NCBI GenBank assembly: GCA_026122225.1
Contig: JANEZZ010002693.1
Coordinates: 124,001-188,000, forward strand
Source of the DNA: Heloderma charlesbogerti
Lineage: Eukaryota; Chordata; Lepidosauria; Squamata; Helodermatidae
Reading direction: 5' to 3'
Length of the DNA: 64,000 bases
Below are positions 1 through 10,949 of this stretch, piece after piece (position 1 is the stretch's first letter; each line of letters starts with the position of its first letter). Made by a program: the position numbers and the translations under genes. Below the pieces are notes generated by a model. The model saw only the letters and a list, made by a program, of their open reading frames with translations, made no database searches and was not told the origin of the DNA.

Positions 1-889
1 CTGAGCCAAGACCTTGTCTCTGTTAAACTTCATCCCCCAAGTAAACCTCTTACAGCCAAGTTATAATCCCCTGGAAAATAGAATTGTAACAGAAGTGCCG
101 CTTGCTGCTAACATAATCCTAAATGTAAACCACATTGCTTTACTAAAAAAGGGCATGGCTACTTATTAAAACATACTCATGACTCAGCAGTGTGGATTTT
201 ATAGCAACCTAATGTTTAAATTTCTGGTATACTTGGCAACAGGTAGATTGTCTTGTCATCAAAGACTGCAAGCCTTATTTGCACACTCAAAGAGCCATGG
301 GCTGCTGTCCATTCACTGTGCTCATTCAGCTGTCACAAACATTGACAAGACTGGTCTGATGCAAGCTTGGAGAAGCAACTGTCTTATTCTGTCTTACTTT
401 ATATATCCTTCTAAGACACCTTTCAGTTGCCTTACTTTTGCACCACATGATTTTAAAAAAGGAGCCCCTCTGAAAATCCTAGAACTGAAGAGCTGGATAA
501 CAAGTGCCTTTCAAAAACAAACCAGCAAACCCCAGAGATTATGAGACTTATAATAACTTTGTTAGGATTTTGGCTTCTGGATTTTTCACAAAACAAATGA
601 TCTCAAAATGTCTAGGCCTTTGTTTCTGAGGTTCAGATGACACTAATGATCTTCTGTGAATGTCCAAAATTTTGGTGACATTCACCAAATGAGAACAATC
701 CCACTTATTATTTCCAGTTTTTCTGACATTCACAAAGTTTACCTGTCAACACTCACATGTGGATGTTGATAGACACCAAAACATTTGTGCCTGTTCCTGC
801 TCTTTTCATTGTAAAACGGTAGCTGGTGGCGGCTATGCGCAATGCACTTCCACCATTGCAGGCATTTTAACTTGGCAGTTATGGACATA
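1..889. other. Unassigned non-coding sequence
   Basis: I see no recognisable repeat, exon or RNA gene here. The longest open frame is 121 codons and has no protein-like motif. Confidence 0.5.
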
Positions 890-1075
890 TGAATTAGCTT
901 TAGAGTGAGTCCCGCCCTTTATTTATTCAGCCCAGTATTGTCTGCTCTGGCTGGTGGTAGCTCTGCAGGGTGAGGTCTTTACTAGCCCACCTACCTGAGG
1001 TTCTTTCAACTGGAGACATGAGGGATTGAACCTGGGTCCTTCTGCCTGTAGACAATGTGTTTTACCACAATGTTC
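890..1075 (-). repeat. tRNA-derived SINE, degraded
   Basis: Read on the minus strand, the segment has a B-box-like GGTTCAATCCC core near position 1030. The preceding GCAGAAGGACCCA and the following TCTCCAG match the better-preserved copy at 57.9 kb. The A-box half is poor. It is a SINE transcribed by RNA polymerase III in origin and mobilised by a LINE; it has no expected function now. Confidence 0.6.
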
Positions 1076-1304
1076 CTCCACAATTTGGAATTTCTCACTG
1101 TGTTCCTACAGCGTCCCTACAATATTGTCATACTTAGCCCAGATTGTCACCCATTTATAAAGCTAGGATATAAGCAGTGGTGTAAGGAGAAAATGTATCT
1201 GGCAGGTACTGTAGGTCTCTGCGGGTACTATAGTTCCACCCCTTCCCCTTTAAATATGTTTATTTATCATCCCCTCCCATCTGTGGCCCTACCCCTACTT
1301 TAAA

Positions 1305-1339
1305 GGGGGGGGGGAGAGAGAGAGAGAGAGAGAGAGAGA
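1305..1339. repeat. G run followed by (GA)n microsatellite
   Basis: A ten-base G run passes directly into about twelve GA units. This is a simple polypurine tract. Confidence 0.9.
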
Positions 1340-1344
1340 TGAAC

Positions 1345-1690
1345 TCATTTTGTTTGTTTTATTATACCTGGTACAATAAAGCTACAATAAAAACTAAGAA
1401 AAAAATTCTACATCATTAAAATACACACACAGGAATAAAACATTCAGTACAATAAATTAGAAAGTGACACTAAGAAGCAAAATAAAACATTTTACACCAT
1501 TAAAAGGCAAGTGGAACAAAATAGTCTGCACTGCCCACAATCTAACCTTTCTAAAGAGAGAGTTCCACAATTGGGGTGCGTGCTGCTACAGAAAAGGTCC
1601 TGTCTTGAGTATCCACCTACCTAGACTCTCTAGATAGTGGGACATATAACAGGGTCTCCAATGAAGATAATACATCATGGGCAGGTTCAT
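1345..1690 (-). repeat. Possible LINE 3' end, old
   Basis: Read on the minus strand, a stretch resembling the end of an L2-type frame (ACCTTTTCTGTAGCAG, then TTGTGGAACTCTC near 1560-1610) is followed by an AT-rich tail ending at the left. The style matches the L2 copies elsewhere in the window, but the sequence is too worn for a firm family call. Confidence 0.35.
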
Positions 1691-2496
1691 ATAAAATAAT
1701 GAAAATTACCTCTGAGCATATAAAAACATCTCCCCCCTCCCCGCAACAATACGCCATTGCAGGCTGTCTCCGTACATTTAGAATTAAGGAGCAGGGCTTC
1801 TTTCCAAGGCAGACATCAAAGTTAACACAGAGTACTGGCCTCTGTCTTTCTGAAAATTAAGCACTGACCCCTTCCCTGCTCCTCATGTGACAACATTCTG
1901 AGAACACAGTCCAAAACGTTTTGAAATGTTAAAACATATAGTTTTACAGTTATAGCTAGAAATTATGCTGGTACAGGCCATACCAATTCACTTCTCTTGG
2001 GGAATATTGTGAACTGCCTTATATCAGACTGGTAGCTTGCTTAAGGGCTCTCAGATGCTATGGACTTCCTGCTCCAAGAGGGAGGTCCACCCCCAGAGTT
2101 CTCTCCAGTACCTCTTGTGGGAAACTCTGCCACCACTGCTGTACCACCCACAGTGCTCCACAGGTGGTAGGGCTTAAAAAGCGGTGTCTTCGATCCACCT
2201 CATCCAAAGCTGTCTCATTCCCCCAGCATGCCCCAGAAAAGGCTGAAAAGGTATGCCAGCCCTGGAGCTAGTATATTTCTCCCCCCAGCCCTGCCAATTA
2301 GTGCCAATGGAAGGTAAACATTTTAAAAGGCCAAATGGGAGGGTGCATGTGACAGAAAATCTGCCCCCCCCCCCACACACACTTTTTGCTCTGGTCAGTA
2401 TGAGGTGGCAGGGTTTAGGACATGGTGGTTTTTCCACACCAGAATCTCCCACCACCACCACCACCACCTTAGGATTGCTCTGCCCATGGTCTATTA
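1691..2496. other. Unassigned non-coding sequence with short simple repeats
   Basis: No repeat family is recognised. A C run near 2366 and a (CAC)n stretch near 2451-2467 are simple sequence. The (CAC)n stretch produces a spurious histidine run in one frame. Confidence 0.5.
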
Positions 2497-2868
2497 TATT
2501 GAGCCAGTTCGCACAACACGAGGGTGGTTAATAAGCTATGGTGGTTTATTAACCATCCCCCACATGTGCTGGCTGATTTTCCTAATTACCCTAGTCGGGC
2601 ATGAGCTGTTGTGATGTCTGAACCCGGCAAGGGTGGGTGGCTGGGGCGGGTAACAAACTACCCAGAACCCAGGCTCTGCTGTAAGGTTGCTAGGTGGCTT
2701 GTTAACCATCCCAGCTACCCACCCTTGCCAGGTTTGGACATCACGACAACCCATGCCTGGCAAGGGTAATTAGGGAAATCAGCCAGCATGCAACTGGCAC
2801 ACGCGGGGTGGTTAACGAGCCACTGTGGCTTATTAATGACCCTCATGTTGTGTGAACCCAGTCATTAT
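2497..2868. repeat. Long fold-back (inverted-repeat) DNA element
   Basis: Two arms of about 165 bases each are reverse complements. The left arm starts GTTCGCACAACACGAGGG and the right arm ends CCCTCATGTTGTGTGAAC. Inside the arms, GGTTAATAAGC, GGCTGATTT, TAATTACCCT and GGCAAGGGTGGGT all recur inverted. The spacer is only about 10-20 bases. This is typical of a MITE-like fold-back element. A related element with a similar outer motif lies at 62.1 kb. Confidence 0.8.
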
Positions 2869-3384
2869 GTGTATGTTTTTGTGAGAATACATGCAAACAT
2901 GTATATTCCAATTAAATATTTAATGGAAGTACAAAAGCCAGATGTACTTTGCTGTTACTCAGAAGCAATGAGTCAATGGAACACTGGATTTTAGTTAATT
3001 CTGTTCATTTTCTTTAGGAAGGAAGACAATTCTGGCAATTCTGGCATTCATGAAAACTTTCCAAACAAGCAGATGTTTAAAAGCCAGAGATGAGAGCGTT
3101 GGCTGCAGAAGAAGGGGCAGGGCACCGAAATATCATACTTACCTCACCTTGCTGCCTGCTAGTGAAATTCTTTCCATTTGCGTCCTAATAGGGCGGTGCT
3201 AGGGGTGTTCTGGAGAGCTTGGCAATGATCCCACCACCTCTTTAGAGTATAAGAAAGCAGACCGGCCTTTTCTCCTTACTCTTTGTCTTTATCCTTTAAG
3301 GTGGGGCTGGGTGGGTGGGATTGACTTCGCAATAGCTTCCTTCCTTCTGTGTACCATTTAGAGATGGGCCACTGCTTTCCTGTC
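2869..3384. other. Unassigned non-coding sequence
   Basis: No repeat or coding signal recognised. Confidence 0.5.
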
Positions 3385-3541
3385 TGTGAGTCATGATGTA
3401 GCCACTGTGCTGAAGCTAAGCCAATCTGAATTGGGTCAGTGCCTGGACAGGGGGCCACCGCAAAACCTTGTGTACACTGACTTGAGTTCCATGATAGAAG
3501 AAATAATCAGGAAGAAATAAATACACAAAATAAATAAATCT
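3385..3541 (+). repeat. 5S rRNA-derived SINE, diverged
   Basis: The stretch GCTGAAGCTAAGCC, then GTCAGTGCCTGGACAGGGGGCCACC, follows the order of the 5S rRNA internal promoter region. Next comes the shared body CTTGAGTTCCATGATAGAAG and an AATAAATA tail. The same order of parts is seen at 15.9 kb and 26.2 kb. This copy is the most diverged of the three. Confidence 0.65.
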
Positions 3542-3724
3542 TGAATAGCTGGATATCCCTTTGAGTAGAAATCTGATTACATTAGGGGATACAATTTTGC
3601 TCAAGCGGTATAAACATAAAGGGGGAAAGGAACATGAGCACTGTCTCAAGAGGCTTCCAACACAACACTCCGTCCACCCCGCTTTCTGAGATCTCCCTGT
3701 GCAAGTGGGCCATAAGGGGCCCTT

Positions 3725-3842
3725 CCAATGTTACTGGGCTCCAGCTTCCGTCAGCCAGCCCTGACTGTTGGCCATGCTGGCTGGAGATGACAAGAGCAAG
3801 AGTCCAACAATATCTGGAAGGCCACATGTTGCCCACTCCTGC
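3725..3842. mobile_element. Palindromic hAT-type MITE, partial
   Basis: A hairpin-like element whose right end reads ACATGTTGCCCACTCCTG, with inner arms around GCCAGCC/GGCTGG and TCCAACAATATCTGGAAGG. The left end is worn. It belongs to the common class with CAGGGGTGGGCAAC-like ends. Confidence 0.5.
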
Positions 3843-3856
3843 CCTAAGGCTTAAGG

Positions 3857-4229
3857 CAGATGTGGGCAACATGTGCCCTTTCCTGGCCTTTTTGGCAGCC
3901 ACCCACTGCCCCACGGAACAGCAGTGGGAAAGGAGCTGCACAATAGCCCCCTCTTAAAGGATAAAATAGTGGTTTGCTGCTGGAGTTTGGTGGTGTGGCA
4001 TTGCCACTTCACCCTTTTTTCTTTTTCTAAGGATTAAAAAAGGATAAAAAAGTGGCCACCATAATGCTTTAACCTTTTCAGAAAGGGGCTATTTTGTAGC
4101 TGTTTTTCCTGCCACCATACCACTGAATTTCAGTGGCAAATTTGGCAATGCAGTGGGAGAGGGGACCAGCCCCCAATGGGGACTGGGGGGGAATGTAGCC
4201 CCTTGACCCCCAGATATTGCCCACTCCTG
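3857..4229. mobile_element. Non-autonomous hAT element with 8-bp target duplication
   Basis: The ends are CAGATGTGGGCAAC on the left and TTGCCCACTCCTG on the right, a diverged hAT-like inverted pair. The element is flanked by a perfect 8-base duplication GCTTAAGG (3849-3856 and 4230-4237), the length hAT transposases make. It has no open frame and would have depended on a transposase supplied elsewhere. Confidence 0.85.
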
Positions 4230-4356
4230 GCTTAAGGTGATGTTTCTCTACCACTGGTGACCATCTCTGGACTTAAAAAAGAAAGAAAGATTGCAGCCCC
4301 TGTACCTTAAGACTTTAAAAATACATAGCAATTCCCCAAGCTTAACAACATTTGAG

Positions 4357-4390
4357 GAATGAATGAATGAATGAATGAATGAATGAATGA
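4357..4390. repeat. (GAAT)n microsatellite
   Basis: About eight tandem GAAT units. Confidence 0.95.
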
Positions 4391-4398
4391 TAACGACA

Positions 4399-4481
4399 AC
4401 GCAATCCTGTGCATGTCATTAATCCAACTGAGTTCAGTGAGACTTGCTTTCAAGTAAGACCGTATAGTATCTCAGCCTAAT
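4399..4481. mobile_element. Short MITE, 'caatcctatgcatg' family
   Basis: GCAATCCTGTGCATG at the left and a core resembling TGAGTTCAGTGAGACTTGC match other copies at 10.4, 20.1, 27.1 and 58.8 kb. The right end is degraded. Confidence 0.5.
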
Positions 4482-4784
4482 ATTTCAAATGTATGCAGTA
4501 ACATTGGGAAATTTCCCTGTCCTATACTCTCTCCTTTTAAAAACCTAATGAATTATTTCATAACCAAAATGTACTGTGCCATTCATTATTATGCTTATTG
4601 TTAATTAAATGGTTGCAATGATTCCTGAAGCAGAAAGAGAAGCCTGAAAGATCATTCAGCAAAAAGAAAACCTCCCAACCAGCCATTCAGCCTTGCACCT
4701 CCTCCATCCTTAGGAAGTCTGAACAGGGGGAATAATTTGCCCTGCCCGTGATAGAATCCATAAGAGAATCCCAGCTGTAGCGGT

Positions 4785-5880
4785 CATCCGGAGTTTTGGA
4801 ATGCATTGTCATCAGTATGCTAATGACATGCAGCTCTGTTTCTCCTTTTCATCTTCAGGTGAGGCTGTGGATGTGCTGAATCAGTGCCTGGCTGTGACAA
4901 TGGACTGGATGAGGGCTAATACACTGAAGCTCAACCCAGACAAGACTGAGATGCTGTTGGTGGGTGGTTCTGCTGACCCGATGGAGGGTGCTCAACCTGT
5001 TCTGGATGGGGTTGCACTCCCCTTGAAGGAGCAGGTCCGTAGCTTGGGGGTTCTCCTGGAGCCATCTTTGTCACTTGAGGCTCAGGTGGCCTCAGTGGCA
5101 CAGAATGCCTTCTACTGATTTCAGTTGATGGCTCAGCTATGTCCCTATCTGGATAGAGATAACCTGGCTTCAGTTGTCTATACTCTGGTAATCTCCAAGT
5201 TAGATTACTGCAATGTGTTCTACATAGAGCTGCCTTTGAAGATGGTTTGGAAACTGCAGCTCATGCAAAATGCAGTGGCCAGATTGATAATGGGGACCAG
5301 AAGGTCTGAACATATAGGACCAACTGTCCCACTTGCACTGGCTGCCTATATGCTTCTGAGCTCAATTCAAGGTGCTGGTTTTATACAAGGTATAAAGCCC
5401 TACATGGCTTGGGACCGCAATACCTGACAGCATGCCTCTCCTGAAATGAACCTACCTGTATGCAGCATTAAGCATCTAAGGCCCTCCTCCGACTTCCTCC
5501 TCCAAGGGAAGCTTGGAAGGCAGCAACGAGGGAGAGGGCCTTCTCAGTGGTGGCCCCCCCATCTGTGGAATAAGCTCCCTGATGAGGTCTGCCTGGAGCC
5601 AACATTATTATCTTTTAGCTGTCAGGTTAAGACCTATCTCCTTTCCCAGGCATTTGGCAGCACATGATGAGTTTTAATTGGTCCTGGATGTGTCTTTAGT
5701 TATGACTGACAGATCAAAGTTGTTTTTAGTTATATGTTGTTTGTGGATATTGTCTGTGTGCTTTTATGTAAATGGCTTTTGAACTTTTTATATTGTATTT
5801 AATGTTTTAACTTCTGTAAACCGCCCAGAGAGCTTTGGCTATGGGGCGTTATAGAATGCAACAACAACAACAACAGCAGC
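4785..5880 (+). mobile_element. L2 LINE, 5'-truncated, 3' end present
   Basis: This is the last ~1.1 kb of an L2-clade non-LTR retrotransposon. The reverse-transcriptase relic is followed by a 3' UTR with CCGCCCAGAGAGCTTTGGC, a motif shared with L2 tails at 27.2 and 47.4 kb. A (CAA)n/(CAG)n tail runs up to about 5882. It is dead: the frame is broken and the catalytic motif is altered. Confidence 0.85.
4801..5667 (+). pseudogene. L2 reverse transcriptase C-terminal half, broken
   Basis: Three consecutive open segments (4801-5118, 5125-5427, 5446-5667) match the order of the L2 reverse-transcriptase palm and thumb. The first begins at HQYANDMQL, where the family's catalytic YADD box is expected; here it reads YAND, so one catalytic aspartate is replaced. 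LKLNPDKTEMLLVGG and a following QVRSLGVLLE are typical of the clade. The second segment carries LDYCNVFY and the third LWNKLPDEV, both common in L2 C-termini. Two stops or frame breaks separate the segments. The intact enzyme would copy its own RNA at a nicked chromosomal target. I infer an inactive relic. Confidence 0.85.
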
Positions 5881-5882
5881 AG

Positions 5883-6378
5883 CTAGTGGTGTGGCTGGCA
5901 AAATGAACAGAAAACTGTCCTGCAGCTCCTTTCTACTGACCATCAGCCAAAAAGAGCACATCCAACCCTCTTGGAGCTTTTCTATATGAGTCATTTATTG
6001 TGCTTTCATCATTCCCTACTCACAGTTGTTTATGGGTTCTTTAGACAATGTTGTGACCCTCCAGTTTCACTTTTGTGTATAACCGAGACTTTCAGTGGGG
6101 GTTTTTTAGAGCAGGAAAAATGCAGTATTATTTGTGAACGCAAAAGAAAATGCTTTTTCTGCTTGTGGGATTGTGCTATTCTGCTATACCATAGTGCCAC
6201 CTAGAGGTTATGTAGCAGACAAGCAGAAAAGGAAACTCCCTTCATGTAGTGCTTGGATCTCAATCCGGTGATGAAACTGGAAGTAAATACTGCGGATTAA
6301 CAGCCTCATGGAGAAGGAGACTCAGAACTCCACTGAGCAGGATGTTTACCTACTTTGCCTGCCCTCAGCAGCTACAGG
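5883..6378. other. Unassigned sequence; contains the outer copy of a 47-base duplication
   Basis: No repeat family recognised. Bases 6282-6328 recur at 6415-6461 inside the next element with two differences, both transitions. Confidence 0.7.
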
Positions 6379-6840
6379 TAGAGATGGCGGAGAATTCCGC
6401 CACGGACCCCAATGAGTAAATGCTGCGGATTAACAGCCTCATGGAGAAAGAGACTCAGAACAGTATTTCTGAGTCCGCAGTATTGACTCTGGAGTCCGTG
6501 ACGGAATAGCGCAACTCACCTCCACCGCCCTCCAGGATACTCCACCGGATCCTCCTCGTAGCGATTGTGCAGAACCATTTATGGCTGCATTTAGCTTAAT
6601 CTAAGAGCTTTACAGCCGCAAATGGCGTAGCAGGCACCATTTGTGTCCGGAGTGAGCCCTCAGCCAGCGATACGGCATGGCAATGGCGGCTGTATCGCTG
6701 GCGGTACGGAGCTGGCCGGCGGCTCTGTGGAATCCCCGTGAAGTGGAGCCGGCTGAGGAGGATTTTGGGGGGAGGACCGAATCGCCTCCCCCCCACGGAC
6801 CCCCCCCCAGAACAAAAGGTAGGGGTTCCTCACATCCCTA
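6379..6840. mobile_element. TAGGGATG-type non-autonomous hAT-like element, class A
   Basis: The element starts TAGAGATGGCGGAG and ends CTCACATCCCTA. A perfect 8-base duplication GCTACAGG flanks it (6371-6378 and 6841-6848). The AATTCCGCCACGGA near the left end is shared with copies at 15.5, 38.5 and 48.7 kb. It has no coding capacity. Bases 6415-6461 duplicate host sequence lying ~90 bases outside the element. Confidence 0.9.
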
Positions 6841-6848
6841 GCTACAGG

Positions 6849-8183
6849 TAGAAAAAACAGTGCCCCACTGGGACTGAAACTGGGGTAGCTGGGAGCACTT
6901 GCAAGCCTAGTGAACCAGTGCTCCATTGTTTTCAGTACTGAGTGTGGCCCCGTGGTGGAAAGTCAGGAACTTCTGCTGAGTGTGATGAGACAGGTACTTT
7001 TGCTAAGGTGCTTTTCAGAGCTTCTGTGCACATGCTCAGTAGAGGAAAGCAGCTCCATCAGATCTGAACATGTTTTGGATGCAGGGATGGCCCTGCAGGT
7101 AGGGAGCAGGGAGTGGTGGCGAGGTGATGGAGGACAGGGCTGGGTGTGTCACATAACTTGAGATATCTGAAAATGACTGAGGCCCACCAATCACAAAACG
7201 GTGACAGATGGAGGCGGCGTTTGGCCCAATCAGCTAGCAATTGCCGGTAACATTTTATATTGTTATCTAATCCCTCTTTGAAAGCATAGTAGCATCCATT
7301 ATGTTTCATGGGATTATAATAACTTGTAAATAGTCATTTCTTTAAAATATAGAATTCTTGCATCAGGGCTATATTCAGACATTGTTATCTGGAACTAAAG
7401 AAGGCTAGAATATGCCTCACCTGCCCCTCTGCTCCCAATAAATGTGCACATCACACAATAATTCATATCAGATTTTATTATTTTAAAGGGCAGGTTAATT
7501 AGTTCTGATGGTTTCACGAAAAACACACAATTGCTCTATGTTCTGTATTTCAAATGTTAAAGCCCAAGTTTTAAAACATAGGTTTCACTTTTTGCATTCT
7601 TAAAAATTCAGATTCCGAAACCCTGAATTTGGAAATAAGTTTAAAGTGTAGGTACAAACATTGTCTGAACTATTAATTCTATACATGTAGGCATTTGCTT
7701 CTCCCTTTGCAACACATCTGGCTTCCCTTAACATTTTGAAAGACAAAGGGTTTAATAACTTGGCAATCAGACATTTCCTGTACTTTTTTGTTTGTTTGCA
7801 TTTTGGGAGGCAGAACATGAAGACAGGAGAAATAACTGCATTACAGAGCACAGCAACTATAAAAATATCAGGATAAATAAAGGGAAGTACAAAACTTACA
7901 AGGTTTTGAGTTTCCCACCACTTTACTAACAGTTCCACGGGTTATGAATGAAATCATGTGGGAAATGCTAAACAAAATGGAGGAAATGTATGAGAATATG
8001 TAAGTTGCTGTAAAGTGTAGCTATATTTACAATTAGTTTTTTTTTTTTTTAATGAAGTAGGAAATTGCCAAGGCACAAAAAATGAACTTATTCCAGCATA
8101 TTTCCTTTTCAGGATTTACAGTATTTTGAATCCTGGGATATATGGAGACTTTTTAAAAATTCCCCTTGGCCCCAGTGAAAATC
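6849..8183. other. Unassigned non-coding sequence
   Basis: AT-rich in its second half. I recognise no repeat family. A 112-codon minus frame (7600-7938) has no protein-like features. Confidence 0.5.
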
Positions 8184-8195
8184 TTTGACTAGGAT

Positions 8196-8305
8196 TGTTG
8201 TTGTTGTTTTTCAGTCGTTCAGTCGTGTCCGACTCTTCGTGACCCCATGGACCATAGCACTCCAGGCCTTCCTGTCCTGCGCTCTCTCCCGGAGCGTGCT
8301 CAAGT
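8196..8305 (-). mobile_element. BovB/RTE LINE, 110-base 3' end insertion
   Basis: Read on the minus strand, this is the terminal ~110 bases of BovB: it matches the ends of the copies at 37.6 and 56.1 kb, including GTCACGAAGAGTCGGACACG. It ends in a (TTG)n-complement tail. A perfect 12-base target duplication TTTGACTAGGAT flanks it (8184-8195 and 8306-8317). It is an extreme 5' truncation with no coding sequence. Confidence 0.9.
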
Positions 8306-8511
8306 TTTGACTAGGATAACAAGAGGTAAATATAACAACGCTCAGAATATGGATTGACTCAGCAATATTACCCCCCCCAAAGATAAGAAGCTTGTTTTGA
8401 ATCTATAAACATGTCAGCCAAATATGCTGTGGCAGTTTGTACTCTGCTAAAAACAATTAGCAGGATATTATACATTTTTATGGGGTCTGATAATAATATC
8501 AACAACAATAA

Positions 8512-8526
8512 TCCCCCCCCCCCCGG
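8512..8526. repeat. Poly-C run
   Basis: Homopolymer of about 12 C, prone to length variation. Confidence 0.8.
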
Positions 8527-8559
8527 TATTTAGACTGTTTCAGGACATCCAAACCACCC

Positions 8560-8900
8560 AGTTCTCCAAACAGTGGTCAAGGCTGATCAAAGCTTCACCC
8601 TTCAGTGATGAGTTATTGCAGGCAGCTTCGATATCTATACAATAAATAACTGAAAGATGGAAATCCAATGCCCTGCATAGGAAATACCCAGATTGTTTTA
8701 ATAGAGGAAATATGGATGTAGCTTCATCAGCGAAGTGGCTAAAAGCAGGTCAACTTAAAGCAGAAATGGAAGGTTTCATCACTGCTATTGCTGCTAATAA
8801 CTACCAAATAACTATGACAAAAATCCACATTTACAAGATACTTGTAGTAAATGCAAATGTAAATTAGAAACAATAGAACATGCAATAGCTGGCTGACTAG
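8560..8900 (+). pseudogene. R4-clade-like LINE relic (C-terminal region)
   Basis: Translating 8722-8790 gives AKWLKAGQLKAEMEGFITAI, and after a shift of frame 8852-8896 gives CKCKLETIEHAIAGC. A 'TEGF..AIQD' block followed by a CxxC...H...C zinc-knuckle box is the arrangement I know from the C-terminus of R4/Dong-type non-LTR elements in lizards. The order and spacing fit. At least one frameshift and several stops separate the parts. No target-site duplication was found, so the ends are uncertain. The family call is from memory of the motif. Confidence 0.55.
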
Positions 8901-10379
8901 TCTTAGGGTCAAACCACACGTGATACAAGTGATCTGATCAAGAGCTGAGCCAAAAAGTGCCCCCCAACTTGGCAGCCTGCAACTTGGGGTTTGTTTATTT
9001 TTAAGTTTTGGGGGTGAGTGGCAGGCAAAACATACTGTGGCAGCCATTTGTTTTTCCTCCCGCAGTGCCCCTGGAACATGCTACCTTGTCACCTAGGATC
9101 ATTCAGTGGGAATTGTCAGTTAAAATAAAGTGAGCTACCATTTTAAAATTCTCATCAGAGTGTCACCATGGGATGACATATCTGGTGATTCCATTGGCAT
9201 TGGGCGGGGACGGGGGAGAGGAGGAGAAATGGTGACCACCAACTCAGGAGGGCCACCGTTGCTGCAAAATGGACGGCAGAGGAGAGACAACAGGTAGGCT
9301 TGTTTTGCCCACCTCCCTTCCCCTCAAATTCAACCTTTATCTGATTCTAGACCTTTGAGTGTCTTTCTCTTTTCTTCAAAGCATCCACAGGAAGCTGCTA
9401 ACTTGATTGGGTAAGTGCTGGTGGTGGAAGAAGTGCTTAACCTTCCTGCAGTGCAATTTCCCCAATCTAAATGCCCCCCCCGGCTTTTAATCAGTCCTAC
9501 AGGGGGAGAGGACAGTATAATGTGTCTGCCTGTCTTTCCCCCTGTCAGGCTTAATAGCAGCTTGGTGGTTAGGGATGAATTGGAGAAATGGAATGAGAGA
9601 AAGAGTTAATACTCGTTCCACTGGGACAGGTTCCTTAATCAAATTAAAAGCTGTCTGAGACTGTGACTGCTCTGAAGTAAAGAAAAAGATGTCAGGAGAT
9701 CTGATCACGTCATGAATAGTTTGGCCCTTATCCAGTACAGTAAATCTTGCCAGATAGTATAAAGTTACAAAAATTATTCGTTGCCAATTGAGTATGGAGT
9801 ACTAACCAATCAGTTCAGAACTCTCCTCCTCTCACCCTGTCACAAAAATAGTATTCCTGACCCAGTTTTGAGTATGTGACTGCATCTTGTATTGGGATAA
9901 ACCAGTTATAACCGTAAAAACAGAGAGCTAATGAAAGACCAGAGACATAATACTGAACAAAAATCTAAAACAGCTACTATAATAGCTGTTGCTATATTTT
10001 TTACACACAACACTGAAAAAAACTGAGAATGAAGGGAGTGGGAGGGAGAAAGAATCACTACATCCTAGCCTTGGAAATAAATTGTGTCTGCAAACTCAAG
10101 ACACTTCATATCAGTTCCAGGATTCCCCCCTCCCCCTACAATTTCCTGAAGCAAAACTTGGAGAGAATGGATATGCTACCATTTCTGTGGAATACAATGC
10201 AAAAAGTTGTCATTCTCCAGACTTGCCATAGAACCAGACAAATAACGATTGCTACTCATTACAGAGAGATGTTTGGGGTATTGCATCCCCACCTGAGTAC
10301 CCACTGGGATTTCCTACAAGGAAAAGCAAAAATCATCACCATCATCATCCAAAGTGCACTATAAACATAGCTTTACCAT
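8901..10379. other. Unassigned non-coding sequence
   Basis: No family recognised. There are scattered short C and G runs and no supportable exon. Confidence 0.5.
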
Positions 10380-10461
10380 GCAATCCTTTGCATGCCTGCT
10401 AAGAATACGCTCCATTGAGTTCAATGGGTTTTACTCCCAGGTAAGTGTGTGTAGGATTGCA
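10380..10461. mobile_element. Short MITE, 'caatcctatgcatg' family
   Basis: CAATCCTTTGCATG at the left and GTGTAGGATTGCAG at the right are inverted ends. The middle holds TTGAGTTCAATGGGTTTTACTCCC, the core of this family. Confidence 0.75.
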
Positions 10462-10949
10462 GACTTGGATAATCAAGAACATCTGATCATTATCCATGAA
10501 GAACAGAGGTATTTGTGTTGTTGTGAATGAACATTCCTGCCAATATAGGTTAAACTTTTTAACATTCATATTACAAACTGATCGAAACAAGAACTACTTT
10601 AAGCCTTGTGTGAGGAAGTGCCTTCAGTCAATGGAACCTACCGATTTCCAGTGACTGAGCACAGCGGAGAGTACTTTAGATTTCCTGCTCCCTTGCTACT
10701 GTTACCAATATAACAGGTGCATCAGTGCATCACTTATTTTCTCAGTATGTGTGAAGATTGGTAGTACTGATTTCATCTTCTCACCTGAGTGGCATTCAGA
10801 CGGTTGCGGGGGGGAGGAGGCGGTTGTGCTACTCCTAAAGGATCAGGTTTGCAGTTTGTGGGTGCTCCTAGATCCATCATTGTCACTGGAGGTACAGGCG
10901 GTGTCAGTGGCAACGCTACCTTTTGTCAGTTTAGGCTGTTAGAACAACT

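Noticed and set aside
2405..2614. Open frame with a run of histidines
   Set aside because: The run comes from a (CAC)n simple repeat.
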